From: Robertmurraya sp. FSL R5-0851
GTDB lineage: Bacteria > Bacillota > Bacilli > Bacillales > Cytobacillaceae
Direction of reading: 5' to 3'
DNA length: 64,000 bases
Assembly: GCF_038002965.1 (NCBI RefSeq)
Contig: NZ_JBBOOE010000001.1
Coordinates: 3,453,001-3,517,000, forward strand
The translations under genes were made by a program, and so were the position numbers. Shown one piece after another: positions 1-8,405 of this stretch. The stretch's first letter is position 1; each line of letters opens with the position of its first letter. The notes under the pieces are model-generated. The model was not told the origin of the DNA. It worked only from the letters and a program-made list of their open reading frames with translations, and did not search any database.

Positions 1-556
1 CAATCCGATTATCCCAAGCTTTTGCTAATAAAAGCTTTTCATTGTTCATCACAGTAAACTCAAAGTATGGAACGACCATGTCACCAGGACGGACTCCCCA
101 CTCTGTTGCTTCCTCACGACTTGATGCACCAATATCAATAAACATATCTTTAATTTCTACTGGTTTTTTTCTAGCTTCAGGAGACAAGATATGTGGTGGT
201 TTTGACCCGATAACTCCTGTCACATCTCCCTTTCTGGTAACAATCGTCACTCGCTGTGCTAACATAACCTGTGACCACCAGCCACCAACCGTTTGGAAGC
301 GTAGGAACCCTTTATCATCAATTTGCGTGATCATAAATCCTACTTCATCCAAGTGACCCGCAACCATTACCTTGGGACCGTTCGCATCTCCCACTTTTTT
401 CGCAATTAAGCTGCCAAGTCCATCAGTTGTTACTTCATCCGCATACGGAGCAATATGTTTGTTCATCACTTCTCTTGGCTCACGCTCATTCCCTGGAATC
501 CCCTTTGCATCTGTTAATTCCTTGAGCATCGCTAAAGTATCATCAAGTTTTGTCAT
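1..556 (-). CDS. ysdC: M42 family glutamyl/aminopeptidase, YsdC-like (3' part outside window)
   Basis: The gene starts at an ATG at 556 and runs off the left edge, so only about the first 185 residues are present. The visible protein ([22 protein letters not shown]...) matches the N-terminal part of M42 peptidases: the [11 protein letters not shown] stretch near residue 65-75 carries the first metal-binding His and Asp of the co-catalytic zinc/cobalt centre, followed by the family's internal beta-barrel insertion. These cytosolic enzymes form large tetrahedral assemblies and trim peptides. The position beside ysdB and ysdA agrees with B. subtilis ysdC. The remaining metal ligands and the C-terminus cannot be seen. 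Confidence 0.9.
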   Translation of the reverse strand, partial: MTKLDDTLAMLKELTDAKGIPGNEREPREVMNKHIAPYADEVTTDGLGSLIAKKVGDANGPKVMVAGHLDEVGFMITQIDDKGFLRFQTVGGWWSQVMLAQRVTIVTRKGDVTGVIGSKPPHILSPEARKKPVEIKDMFIDIGASSREEATEWGVRPGDMVVPYFEFTVMNNEKLLLAKAWDNRI

Positions 557-627
557 TTATTTCGACTCCCTTAATATGTATTCTGTTTATAGTATACTAG
601 GTACAACTTAATTGCACAAAGTATACG

Positions 628-1122
628 TTAGTACCCTTCCTTCTGCCTTTTATAATTTACTTCATTTTTAGAGATATATGCTTCTTTTATTTCATCTGAT
701 GTAAACCCTAGCATCTTGCCTAAAATAAAATAACTTTCTAGCATGCTACGATACGTATCCATACTCCTTTCTGCAGAAAAGCGATGAACCGTTTCATACA
801 TAGATAAAAACTGATTTGTCACATTTTCCTCTTCTATTACCAATTCTTCTACCTGTACATCACGCTCTAATCCACAATCAAGACCAATTGATAAAATAAA
901 ATGAACTCCATCTACAAATTCCTCTAAAATGACTTCTTTCGGAGAAGCACCTTTTACACTCCAAAACTTAAAACAACGCGTCTCATTTGCTAGTTCACCA
1001 AGTTCAACCAACAAAGCTAGAACCTTTCTACTTATAAGACTATCTGTTTGTAATTGGTGTTTTTCTGCGATATGTATATCCAAACCTTTTTGCATTTCAA
1101 ATAACTCTCGTAAATCCATCAT
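628..1122 (-). CDS. dimeric dUTPase-like (dUTPase_2 / MazG-fold) protein
   Basis: The 164-residue all-alpha protein carries the metal-binding pattern of the dimeric dUTP diphosphatases: E40-x-x-E43 in the LLVELGELANE helix, followed by E68-x-x-D71 in the LEEFVDGVHF helix. A KFWS segment in between is typical of this family. It would hydrolyse dUTP (or a related NTP) to the monophosphate and keep uracil out of DNA. It stands between ysdC and the divergent ysdB. The start may be the first or second of two adjacent ATG codons. The family call is firm; the exact substrate is inferred. Confidence 0.8.
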   Translation of the reverse strand: MMDLRELFEMQKGLDIHIAEKHQLQTDSLISRKVLALLVELGELANETRCFKFWSVKGASPKEVILEEFVDGVHFILSIGLDCGLERDVQVEELVIEEENVTNQFLSMYETVHRFSAERSMDTYRSMLESYFILGKMLGFTSDEIKEAYISKNEVNYKRQKEGY

Positions 1123-1196
1123 TTCACTCTTTTCTATTTATATTACTTTAATCATAATGAAATTAAGAAAAAAATTCACTTAAAAGCAATATTTAA

Positions 1197-1222
1197 TGAA
1201 ACCTTTTTCAAATAAAGACGTA
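1197..1222 (+). promoter_or_regulatory. sigma-W-type promoter of ysdB
   Basis: TGAAAC (1197-1202), a 16-nt spacer, and CGTA (1219-1222) match the extracytoplasmic-function sigma-W consensus (TGAAAC-N16-CGTA) exactly. The -10 element lies 34 bp before the ysdB start. ysdB belongs to the sigma-W regulon in B. subtilis, so the control appears conserved. Confidence 0.85.
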
Positions 1223-1255
1223 TATAAAGAAAAATGAAGAGTGGAGGGCTTAAGT

Positions 1256-1636
1256 ATGATGTGGCTACTACGCATGCTTCTAATAGCATTTATCTTATTT
1301 TTAATATACAGCGCCTTCAAATTTGTGTTAAACCCAAAGCGTAAATTGGAGCTAGCTCACGAGCAAAAGCAATTCTTTTTACTCGATGATATAAAAAATG
1401 TTCGTAAGAATTTCCTTTTAACCTATAAAGGCGTTATTTTCGAAGGCGAAAAATACTTAGGTACAACCGATCACACCTTCGAGGTTGTTTCGATATTCAT
1501 TTGGCCACATAATACCTCTGCGCTAAATGGTTTGTCAAAGGAAGATTTCCGTAATATCGAGATGGAAGTAGCTGTTTTTTATCCGAATGCAAAAATTGAC
1601 TGGAAAAGTCCCATTCATGAATTTATGAAAAAATAA
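1256..1636 (+). CDS. ysdB: sigma-W pathway protein YsdB
   Basis: The start is placed at the ATG at 1256 (MMWLLRMLL...), 7 nt after GGAGGG at 1243-1248. An in-frame GTG at 1241 would begin upstream of this binding site and has none of its own. The product is about 126 residues: one N-terminal transmembrane segment (residues 3-22) followed by a soluble domain with aromatic and charged patches. YsdB is an uncharacterised envelope-stress protein of the sigma-W regulon. The perfect sigma-W promoter just upstream supports the assignment. A strong terminator hairpin follows the stop codon. Confidence 0.85.
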   Translation: MMWLLRMLLIAFILFLIYSAFKFVLNPKRKLELAHEQKQFFLLDDIKNVRKNFLLTYKGVIFEGEKYLGTTDHTFEVVSIFIWPHNTSALNGLSKEDFRNIEMEVAVFYPNAKIDWKSPIHEFMKK

Positions 1637-1668
1637 ACGTTCAAGGGTTTTCCCTTGAACGTTTTTTT
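1636..1668 (+). terminator. terminator after ysdB
   Basis: AACGTTCAAGGG pairs with CCCTTGAACGTT across a TTTT loop, and the stem runs into seven T. It lies directly after the ysdB stop, between convergent genes, and can also stop the opposite-strand transcript. Confidence 0.85.
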
Positions 1669-2254
1669 ATCCCTGCTTCTCTAGCTTTGTTTCCTTAAAA
1701 AAATCTCTCCACTTAATAATCGTCATCTTCTCTCTTAGAACATACACAAGAATCGATAAAGAAAACAATATAATAACAATCATCGTCGGTGTAAATTGAC
1801 TAATAAATTGACCAAAGACCGTGTAAAAGAAAGCTAATGGAAGATTCGTAATAAAGGCTGCCTTTGAATACTCTTTAAAACCACGGTGTCTTTCCATTAA
1901 ACAAAAATTTAATAGCTGATAGTGTACAAAAGGAACTAGGCGTAAAATTGAAATCTGACTAACTGTTAAATTACGATACTCTCCAAACCACTTTTTCCGA
2001 ATCGAAGACAATTTTTCTTGTGTTCGCGGAAACTTAGACACGAGAGCAAAAAACAGTAGACTGCTAATCATTAACCCAATCAGCGAGTATACCGTACCTG
2101 CCACTGTGCCAAAAAGAATTCCACCTGCAATACAGATAATGACTACTGGAATAAATAAAAACTGACGTAACGAATGGAACAAGACGAATATTATCGGGGT
2201 GAAAACTCCACCAGCCTGAAACATGACAAGCAGTAATGCTAACTCCTCATCCAT
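1667..2254 (-). CDS. TVP38/TMEM64 (DedA-like, VTT domain) membrane protein
   Basis: The 195-residue hydrophobic protein has about five to six membrane segments. The central part includes AGGILFGTVAGTVYSLIG (around residues 43-60) and, after a basic loop, LRLVPFVHYQLLNF, both characteristic of the VTT/SNARE-associated domain of the TVP38/TMEM64 family. Members act as lipid scramblases or transporters in the membrane. B. subtilis YtxB belongs to the same family, but that gene sits beside dnaI, so orthology is uncertain and no symbol is given. The start ATG at 2254 is preceded by AGGGG. Confidence 0.8.
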   Translation of the reverse strand: MDEELALLLVMFQAGGVFTPIIFVLFHSLRQFLFIPVVIICIAGGILFGTVAGTVYSLIGLMISSLLFFALVSKFPRTQEKLSSIRKKWFGEYRNLTVSQISILRLVPFVHYQLLNFCLMERHRGFKEYSKAAFITNLPLAFFYTVFGQFISQFTPTMIVIILFSLSILVYVLREKMTIIKWRDFFKETKLEKQG

Positions 2255-2331
2255 ATGACCACCCCTTAAGCAGTTTCTTGATGTCTATTACAGCTTATCG
2301 AGGCAGGACCATTTCTATGACAACTATTCCC

Positions 2332-2598
2332 TTAATTCCATACATAGTAAAGCAATAGACCGATTTGAAGAACAGTCAAAAAAGGCAATCCCCATTTAAA
2401 GTTAGGATGCTTCGTTTTATGACGAAAGGACCTCATTCCAATAAATGCGCCTAAGGCTCCTCCAAAAAAGGCAAATTGCCACAGTGTCGCCTCTTTAATT
2501 CGAAATTCATTTTTCTTAGCCTTCTGTTTATCTGCATACATCAACGTACAACTAACGATATTTATCACCAATAAATAAATCCAAATATATGTAAACAT
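2332..2598 (-). CDS. ysdA: DUF1294 membrane protein YsdA
   Basis: The start is set at the ATG at 2598 (MFTYIWIYLL...), 6 nt after GGAGG; the frame stays open upstream but has no binding site there. The product is about 88 residues with three hydrophobic segments: N-terminal TM, the LWQFAFFGGALGAFIGM segment and a C-terminal TM. The motif FGGALGAFIGMRSFRHKTKHPNF is the DUF1294 signature (glycine-rich helix followed by a basic KT-KHxF loop). The function is unknown. It follows rplT after a terminator, as in B. subtilis. Confidence 0.85.
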   Translation of the reverse strand: MFTYIWIYLLVINIVSCTLMYADKQKAKKNEFRIKEATLWQFAFFGGALGAFIGMRSFRHKTKHPNFKWGLPFLTVLQIGLLLYYVWN

Positions 2599-2620
2599 AC
2601 CATACCTCCTTGAAGGACTT

Positions 2621-2650
2621 AAAAAAGCCACCCTCTTGTAAGAGAATGGC
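2621..2650 (-). terminator. terminator of the infC-rpmI-rplT operon
   Basis: On the minus strand GCCATTCTCTT and AAGAGGGTGGC form a stem followed by TTTTTT. It lies 22 bp after the rplT stop and before the ysdA ribosome binding site. Confidence 0.8.
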
Positions 2651-2671
2651 TTCTATTGACTAATAAGTCAA

Positions 2672-3031
2672 TTATTTTGCTAGGCTTTGCTTAGCAGCAT
2701 CAGCTAATTGAGCAAATGCTTTTTCGTCGCTTACTGCAAGTTCAGCAAGCATTTTACGGTTTACTTCGATACCTGCAACGCTTAAACCGTGCATTAAACG
2801 GCTATAAGAAAGACCGTTCATACGAGCTGCTGCATTGATACGAGTGATCCAAAGCTTACGGAAGTCACGCTTCTTTTGGCGACGATCACGGAATGCATAC
2901 ATTAGAGATTTCATAACCTGTTGGTTAGCTACTTTGTATAATGTATGTTTTGAACCATAATAACCTTTTGCTAATTTAATAACTTTTTTACGACGTCTGC
3001 GAGTTACTGTACCGCCTTTAACACGTGGCAT
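2672..3031 (-). CDS. rplT: 50S ribosomal protein L20
   Basis: The 119-residue, highly basic protein ([20 protein letters not shown]...) has the usual length and start of L20. The long basic N-terminal extension threads into 23S rRNA and the C-terminal globular part binds helices 40/41. It contains the [14 protein letters not shown] signature near residues 57-70. L20 is needed for early assembly of the large subunit and in Bacillus represses its own operon by stabilising a terminator in the infC leader. It is the last gene of infC-rpmI-rplT, 23 bp after rpmI. Confidence 0.98.
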   Translation of the reverse strand: MPRVKGGTVTRRRRKKVIKLAKGYYGSKHTLYKVANQQVMKSLMYAFRDRRQKKRDFRKLWITRINAAARMNGLSYSRLMHGLSVAGIEVNRKMLAELAVSDEKAFAQLADAAKQSLAK

Positions 3032-3054
3032 ATGTTTTCCCTCCTAATTTGCAA

Positions 3055-3255
3055 TTACTTAAGATTTACTAGTAAGTTACGAATGCGCTTGTAATCGCCT
3101 GAAGAAACTAGAGTTCCTTTGCGAAGCTTACGCTTTGCTTTTGTAGATTTGTTAGCGAATAAATGGCTTCTGTATGCGTGTGAACGCTTCAGTTTACCAG
3201 ATCCTGTTCTCTTGAAACGCTTTGCTGCGCCGCGGTGAGTTTTCATTTTTGGCAT
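3055..3255 (-). CDS. rpmI: 50S ribosomal protein L35
   Basis: The 66-residue basic protein [20 protein letters not shown]... is identical in design to bacterial L35 (normally 64-66 residues), including the conserved [17 protein letters not shown] N-terminus and the [20 protein letters not shown]-terminal part. It is a structural component of the 50S subunit. It sits between infC and rplT with short gaps, in the standard order of the operon. Confidence 0.98.
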   Translation of the reverse strand: MPKMKTHRGAAKRFKRTGSGKLKRSHAYRSHLFANKSTKAKRKLRKGTLVSSGDYKRIRNLLVNLK

Positions 3256-3271
3256 TAGGGATTCCTCCTCA

Positions 3272-3787
3272 TTACTTGTCGTTTTTAGGTGCTAATGTCA
3301 TAAACATGCTTCTGCCATCCATTTTCGGATGAGATTCCACTGTTGCTACTTCTTTACAAGCTTCTGCAAAGCGGACTAAAACACGTTGTCCGATCTCTTT
3401 ATGTGTAATTGCACGACCTTTAAATCGAATCGATGCTTTTACTTTATCGCCTTTTTCCAAGAATTTAATCGCATTACGTAACTTTGTATTAAAGTCATGC
3501 TCATCAATGGTTGGGCTAAGTCGAACTTCTTTAGTGGTTATGATTTTTTGATTTTTACGTGCTTCTTTTTCTTTCTTCTGCTGCTCAAACTTAAACTTAC
3601 CGTAGTCCATAATACGTGCTACTGGTGGTTTCGCGTTTGGTGCAACAAGAACAACGTCAAGATTTACACGCGTAGCAATCTCAAGTGCTTCGATTTTTGA
3701 TTTAATGCCTAGTTGTTCGCCATTTTGATCAATTAGACGTACTTCGCGGGCACGAATACCCTCGTTCAACAACATGTCTTTGCTAAT
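3272..3787 (-). CDS. infC: translation initiation factor IF-3, ATT start
   Basis: The protein has the IF3 N-domain ([20 protein letters not shown]), the lysine-rich linker ([15 protein letters not shown]) and the C-domain ([18 protein letters not shown]). IF3 blocks premature 30S-50S joining and proofreads the initiator tRNA and start codon. I place the start at ATT (3787-3785), giving M-S-K-D-M-L-L-N-E (171 residues), because GGAGG (3797-3801) lies 9 nt before it, while the first ATG at 3775 is too far from any binding site. A rare AUU start is a known feature of infC and allows IF3 to limit its own translation. Confidence 0.95.
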   Translation of the reverse strand: MSKDMLLNEGIRAREVRLIDQNGEQLGIKSKIEALEIATRVNLDVVLVAPNAKPPVARIMDYGKFKFEQQKKEKEARKNQKIITTKEVRLSPTIDEHDFNTKLRNAIKFLEKGDKVKASIRFKGRAITHKEIGQRVLVRFAEACKEVATVESHPKMDGRSMFMTLAPKNDK

Positions 3788-3861
3788 AGCTGGACACCTC
3801 CAAGGTTTAATGCGAATACAACGTTTGGGTTAAGAAGATTTCATTTTCATAAGAAAAATAA

Positions 3862-4004
3862 AAAAAGTGCGGATGAATGCACCCACACTTTACGATACCC
3901 ATACGGTAATAAGCCTTTTCGTAAAACCTGCCAACTGCGCTTTGGCGTCAATCAGGTGAGAAGCGGGTGCTTCTTCTTTATCTCAAACTCGTATTCAATT
4001 TACC
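3862..4004 (-). ncRNA. L20-type autoregulatory leader with attenuator
   Basis: About 215 nt separate the infC start from the likely transcription start near 4004. The leader holds several paired segments and ends in a classic attenuator: on the minus strand AGTGTGGGTG pairs with CATCCGCACT around a CATT loop, followed by TTTTTTT (3862-3889). Bacillus infC operons carry an L20 leader here, in which L20 binding favours the terminator. The assignment rests on position and the terminator; the L20-binding fold was not tested. Confidence 0.75.
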
Positions 4005-4010
4005 TTAGCA

Positions 4011-4039
4011 ACTATATCACAATAAATAATTCATGTCAA
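4011..4039 (-). promoter_or_regulatory. sigma-A promoter of infC-rpmI-rplT
   Basis: On the minus strand TTGACA (4039-4034), a 17-nt spacer and TATAGT (4016-4011) form a near-perfect vegetative promoter placed directly upstream of the leader RNA. Confidence 0.85.
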
Positions 4040-4116
4040 CGAAACACTTTTTATCACAACGAAATGAATTGTATCAAAAATATACGTTTGTGGCAATACC
4101 TTTTCAAAAAATAAAC

Positions 4117-4142
4117 ATAAAGAGGATGATTAGACATCCTCT
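4117..4142 (-). terminator. terminator after thrS
   Basis: On the minus strand GAGGATGT and ACATCCTC-type arms (GAGGATG...CATCCTC) form a compact hairpin followed by TTTATG, 14 bp after the thrS stop. Confidence 0.65.
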
Positions 4143-4155
4143 TCTGTGAAAAACA

Positions 4156-6087
4156 TTAGCGCTTTACTTCCATTTTTAAGTTTTCAACAAACGTTTCAAA
4201 GGAAACAACCTCTGATTTTTGCTCCCCATATTTACGTACATTCACTGCCTTTTCAGCTACTTCATTGTCACCAACGACTAGCATATAAGGAGTTTTTTGC
4301 ATTTGTGCTTCACGAATCTTGTAACCGATCTTCTCATTACGATCATCAATTTCGACGCGAATACCTTCTGCCTGTAGAAGTTCTTGCACTTGCTTTGCAT
4401 AGTCAAAATGAACGTCAGGAGAAACAGGAATCACTTGAACCTGTACAGGTGCTAACCAAGTAGGGAAAGCTCCTTTGTATTCTTCAATCAAGAACGCGAC
4501 AAATCGTTCCATTGTTGAAACGACCCCACGGTGAATAACAACAGGACGGTGTTGTTTCCCATCCTCACCCACATAACTTAAATCAAAGCGTTCTGGCAAC
4601 AAGAAGTCTAACTGGACAGTAGATAGGGTTTCTTCCTTCCCAAGAGCTGTCTTCACTTGAACATCAAGCTTTGGACCATAAAAAGCCGCTTCACCCTCTG
4701 CTTCAAAATAATTTAGCCCGAGGTCATCCATCGCTTCTTTTAACATGCTTTGAGCTTTTTCCCACATTTGATCATCATCAAAATATTTTTCTTTATCTTC
4801 AGGATCACGGTAAGACAGGCGGAAGGAGTAATCATTGATATTAAAATCTTTGTACACTTCTAATACCAATCCTACCACTCGCTTGAATTCATCCTTGATT
4901 TGATCTGGACGAACGAAAATATGCGCATCGTTTAACGTCATTCCACGTACACGTTGAAGTCCAGAAAGTGCGCCAGACATTTCATAGCGGTGCATCGTTC
5001 CAAGCTCAGCAATACGAATTGGAAGCTCACGATAACTATGAATACCGTGCTTATAGATCATCATATGATGCGGACAGTTCATAGGACGTAGAACAAGCTG
5101 CTCATTATCCATTTCCATAACTGGGAACATGTCTTCTTGATAGTGATCCCAGTGCCCTGATGTTTTATATAAATCAACACTTCCCATCACAGGTGTGTAC
5201 ACGTGATCGTAACCAAGTCGTGACTCCTTATCCACGATATATCTCTCGATAATACGACGAATGGTCGCACCCTTTGGTAACCACATTGGCAGACCTTGTC
5301 CCACTTTTTGCGAGTTCATAAATAAATTTAATTCTTTTCCTATTTTTCTATGATCACGCTCTTTTGCTTCTTCCAGTAGACGAAGATGTTCAGCCAAGTC
5401 TTCTTTCTTGAAGAAAGCTGTTCCGTATATACGTTGAAGCATTTTATTATCGCTATCGCCTCTCCAATAAGCACCCGCAATACTCAGAAGTTTTAATTCC
5501 TTCAATTTCCCTGTCGATGGAACATGAACTCCACGACATAAGTCGAAGAAATCCCCTTGTTCATAAATAGTTACTGTTTCTCCTGCAGGAATGGCTTCAA
5601 TCAGCTCAAGCTTGTATTCATCGCCAATCTCCTTGAACAACTGAACAGCCTCATCACGACTAACTTCTTTTCGAACAATCTCAATGTTTTCGTTAATAAT
5701 TTTTTTCATTTCTTTTTCAATTAAAGGCAGATCTTCTGGTGTTAATGATTCCTCAATATCTACATCGTAGTAAAATCCACCTTCAATAACTGGACCCACA
5801 CCAAGCTTTACGTTTTTGTATAGACGCTTAATCGCTTGTGCCATTAAGTGGGCACTACTATGTCTAAGGATTTCAAGTGCATCCGCACTATCCTGAGTGA
5901 CAATTTCAATTGCTCCATCTTGCTCAATCGGACGTTTAAGATCATACAACTGGCCATCTACTTTTCCAGCCAATGCCTTCTTTTTAAGCCCTGGGCTAAT
6001 GGAGGCAGCAACATCTTCTGTTGTTGTTCCAAGCGGAAACTCCTTTACTGCACCGTCTGGGAACGTTAACTTTACAACATTTGACAT
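4156..6087 (-). CDS. thrS: threonyl-tRNA synthetase
   Basis: The product attaches threonine to tRNA-Thr. Domains in order: TGS (residues 1-63), the editing/second-additional domain starting with HSSAH (76-80), the class II catalytic core with the RPMNCPHHM zinc-ligand segment and motif 2 ([20 protein letters not shown]), and an anticodon-binding domain from about residue 545. I choose the ATG at 6087 ([12 protein letters not shown], 643 residues): GGAGG (6097-6101) is 9 nt away, whereas the ATG at 6093 is only 3 nt from it. Expression is controlled by a T-box leader directly upstream. Confidence 0.97.
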   Translation of the reverse strand: MSNVVKLTFPDGAVKEFPLGTTTEDVAASISPGLKKKALAGKVDGQLYDLKRPIEQDGAIEIVTQDSADALEILRHSSAHLMAQAIKRLYKNVKLGVGPVIEGGFYYDVDIEESLTPEDLPLIEKEMKKIINENIEIVRKEVSRDEAVQLFKEIGDEYKLELIEAIPAGETVTIYEQGDFFDLCRGVHVPSTGKLKELKLLSIAGAYWRGDSDNKMLQRIYGTAFFKKEDLAEHLRLLEEAKERDHRKIGKELNLFMNSQKVGQGLPMWLPKGATIRRIIERYIVDKESRLGYDHVYTPVMGSVDLYKTSGHWDHYQEDMFPVMEMDNEQLVLRPMNCPHHMMIYKHGIHSYRELPIRIAELGTMHRYEMSGALSGLQRVRGMTLNDAHIFVRPDQIKDEFKRVVGLVLEVYKDFNINDYSFRLSYRDPEDKEKYFDDDQMWEKAQSMLKEAMDDLGLNYFEAEGEAAFYGPKLDVQVKTALGKEETLSTVQLDFLLPERFDLSYVGEDGKQHRPVVIHRGVVSTMERFVAFLIEEYKGAFPTWLAPVQVQVIPVSPDVHFDYAKQVQELLQAEGIRVEIDDRNEKIGYKIREAQMQKTPYMLVVGDNEVAEKAVNVRKYGEQKSEVVSFETFVENLKMEVKR

Positions 6088-6120
6088 AACCATTTTCCTC
6101 CTAAATATAAAATAAAAATA

Positions 6121-6401
6121 AAAAAACTCGTCCCTCGGAAAGGGACGAGTTTATAAACAACACGTGGTTCCACCCTAATTTTCACTTTAATCAATCATCA
6201 AAAGTGACTTTAGATAAATAGATAACGGACTTTAGCCGTCAGCCCATACTTAATCAATTGTTCAAGGCTGATGTTTAGAGGTGGTAAGCTGTTCATTCGT
6301 GTTAGGAAGTTTCCAGCCAATGCCTTCCCTCTCTGATAACCGTAAATAAAACGCTCATGTCCTCATCGTAACATTTATATCATGAAGTTGTACCTTATTA
6401 T
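6121..6401 (-). ncRNA. threonine T-box riboswitch of thrS
   Basis: On the minus strand the conserved T-box sequence AGGGTGGAACCACG (6176-6163) is followed by a strong terminator (ACTCGTCCCT / AGGGACGAGT, 6150-6126, then T6). Further upstream an AGAGAGG...CCTCT stem I contains a GAACAGCTTACC specifier loop; the codon ACC (6285-6283) is a threonine codon. Uncharged tRNA-Thr would pair with the specifier and the T-box and prevent termination, turning on thrS. The specifier is read by position and agrees with the gene. Confidence 0.93.
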
Positions 6402-6407
6402 GTACGT

Positions 6408-6436
6408 ATTATAGTTTGTTCATGAGGGAAAAGCAA
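6408..6436 (-). promoter_or_regulatory. sigma-A promoter of the thrS T-box transcript
   Basis: On the minus strand TTGCTT (6436-6431), a 17-nt spacer and a perfect TATAAT (6413-6408) precede the T-box leader. Confidence 0.85.
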
Positions 6437-6444
6437 GTATCTAT

Positions 6445-7308
6445 CTAGAAATTCTCATCAGCCGCAAAGGCGAATTTCCTTTTTCGATCATGAAATAAGT
6501 TCATGGCTGCCACCACTACTCTTTCCTCAAAAAGATTACAAATCGTTCGAACCAAAGGTTGCTCCGGTTCGTCAGTGTACAAATAAATCCTTTGGGGAGC
6601 CATCGAAAGCAACGGTGCAATGGTGACACTATCAATGTAGACTGGGTGATTAGAAAGTAGTTTTCGATCAATTAGCTGCAAAATTTCTTTTCTTTTTAGT
6701 TCAAAGAATTGTTCGTCAAAAAAGGTGATCGTATCAGACACAATTAAATGAATGACCTTCTTGATTGAACTCCGTTCTGCTAAAAACTCTCTGAGTGTAT
6801 GAACAAAGATTTGGTATTCCTGCTCAAGTTTATACTCATCAATCGCAACCTCCACCACACTCTCTATAAGAGTCGTAATGGAACGCAGTCGAAAGCGCTG
6901 GAAAGAGTCGAACGAAAAAGACAAGCGCTGTGAGAATAATTCATTAATAGCTGATTCTACCAAGTTATTTAATGTGTTCACATCGACAAACGATAAGAGT
7001 TCTCTTCTGTTTCCGTCAACAATTGCAGTAATAATATCTAATATCTGTTCCTGTTCATGTTCGTCATCATAACAAAAATGATTCTTTAAGATTTCTCGAG
7101 ACCAATCCACTAATTTAATTTCCTGAATAAATTGTCCAAATGCTTTTTTCACAACCACTTCTTCCAGTTTTCCATCGCATTTTACTATATGTTTATCTTC
7201 TATAAGAAGAGTCTCATGATTCAAATGGTGTGAGGATTGTGCGTGATTCTTTAGCAATTGGTGAAATCTTTTCGCATCCTCTTTATTTTGGAAAATGATC
7301 TCAAACAA
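6445..7308 (-). CDS. ytxC: sporulation-associated protein YtxC
   Basis: The protein matches the YtxC family found downstream of dnaI in Bacillaceae, a family named as putatively sporulation-related and without a known biochemical role. It is mainly alpha-helical with no membrane segment. The frame is open to 7440, but that N-terminal part lies in the dnaI terminator hairpin. I place the start at TTG (7308; LFEIIFQNKEDAKRF...), 6 nt after AAGGGGGG (7315-7320), giving about 287 residues. It lies between dnaI and the thrS T-box, the usual Bacillus order. Confidence 0.75.
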   Translation of the reverse strand: MFEIIFQNKEDAKRFHQLLKNHAQSSHHLNHETLLIEDKHIVKCDGKLEEVVVKKAFGQFIQEIKLVDWSREILKNHFCYDDEHEQEQILDIITAIVDGNRRELLSFVDVNTLNNLVESAINELFSQRLSFSFDSFQRFRLRSITTLIESVVEVAIDEYKLEQEYQIFVHTLREFLAERSSIKKVIHLIVSDTITFFDEQFFELKRKEILQLIDRKLLSNHPVYIDSVTIAPLLSMAPQRIYLYTDEPEQPLVRTICNLFEERVVVAAMNLFHDRKRKFAFAADENF

Positions 7309-7420
7309 CCAAATCCCCCCTTTTGGTGAAATCAACGTTTGAAATGTCCATGCTACTGCATGTTCTTTTTCACAGTCTCTGCTTTCATGTATATGGGGAA
7401 CTTGGTCAAAATAGAATAAG

Positions 7421-7446
7421 AGCCAGCGGACTTTTTCCACTGGCTC
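7421..7446 (-). terminator. hairpin after dnaI
   Basis: AGCCAGTGGA and the imperfect partner TCCGCTGGCT pair around AAAAG (minus strand), followed by a T-rich tail. It lies in the gap between the dnaI stop and the ytxC start, within the open frame that precedes ytxC. Confidence 0.65.
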
Positions 7447-7455
7447 TTTTATTTC

Positions 7456-8394
7456 CTATTTCCTTCTATTTGGACCATCCACTTGGACAGGGTGAGCTAG
7501 GTATCTAATCCTCTCTAGAAGTCTTCTTGCTTTCATCTTCTCTTCTTCTCCACGTTGACTATACGTTAAATGATGCTCTAACTCGTTAAAGTTAAAGTTC
7601 GATGTAAAGAAGGTAGGCAGATTTTCAAGCATACGGAATTGAAGAATCGTTCCTAGCACTTCATCTCTCGCCCAACTTGATACCGTTTCAGCACCGATAT
7701 CATCAATCATAAGCACTGGTTCTCGTTTCACTTTTTCAATTTTATCATTGAGTGTCGAGTCACCAATTGATCCTTTTAACTCCCTAATCAACTCTGGGAA
7801 GTACACAATCATAGAAGATACCTTCTTTTTTGCGAGTTCATTAGCAATTGCTCCAAGCAAATATGACTTGCCAACTCCGAACTCACCGTAAAAATAAAGT
7901 CCCTTTTGTTTTACACTTGAATTGTAGTTTTCTACAAACTCCTCTGCTAATGAGATTGCTTCAATTCTACCTGAGTAATCACCTGACATATCAAGGTCCG
8001 CAAAGCGAGCGTGTAAAATCTCTTTAGGCATATACATACTCTGAATGAGCTTCTCACTTTTTCTTCTCTCGTCTGACATTACCTTTCTAGGACAGCGGTC
8101 GTAATGAATCTCAATAGACCCACGGACAAGAACTAATTGAGGCTGATACCCCTGCATAATATTTTTACAGCCCTCAAGGCTCGGACATTCGGTACATTCC
8201 GTGCATTGAGTCGAATACTCATAAAGCTTGGACAAATTTCTTTCAATCATTTGGCTCGTAAGGATGTCACTATGCTTAATAATAAATTCTCGAATGTCCG
8301 GGTGCTGCATAACTTGCCGCTTTTGACGCTCATACCGTTCCTGAAAATTTGAGCTGGCAGAGAGTTTTTTTAAAGTATCATTAATTCGTTCCAT
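7456..8394 (-). CDS. dnaI: primosomal protein DnaI, helicase loader
   Basis: DnaI loads the replicative helicase DnaC onto DNA at oriC and at restart sites together with DnaB and DnaD. The 312-residue protein has an N-terminal helicase-binding domain with a zinc site (C64, C67, C70, C76 and probably C101) and a C-terminal AAA+ ATPase with Walker A GEFGVGKS (170-177) and Walker B VLMIDDIG. It starts 11 bp after the dnaB stop and so is probably co-transcribed and translationally linked with dnaB and nrdR. Confidence 0.95.
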   Translation of the reverse strand: MERINDTLKKLSASSNFQERYERQKRQVMQHPDIREFIIKHSDILTSQMIERNLSKLYEYSTQCTECTECPSLEGCKNIMQGYQPQLVLVRGSIEIHYDRCPRKVMSDERRKSEKLIQSMYMPKEILHARFADLDMSGDYSGRIEAISLAEEFVENYNSSVKQKGLYFYGEFGVGKSYLLGAIANELAKKKVSSMIVYFPELIRELKGSIGDSTLNDKIEKVKREPVLMIDDIGAETVSSWARDEVLGTILQFRMLENLPTFFTSNFNFNELEHHLTYSQRGEEEKMKARRLLERIRYLAHPVQVDGPNRRK

Positions 8395-8405
8395 TTAACC
8401 ACCTC

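Noticed and set aside
42-611. Plus-strand frames opposite ysdC (42-356 and 372-611)
   Set aside because: They are antisense to a well-supported coding region and lack binding sites and protein-like composition.
4146-4463. Plus-strand frame at the end of thrS
   Set aside because: It is antisense to the conserved anticodon-binding domain and has no matching family.
7309-7440. 44 extra codons before ytxC (MEKVRWLLF...)
   Set aside because: They overlap the dnaI terminator hairpin and have no ribosome binding site; AAGGGGGG before TTG 7308 marks the start.
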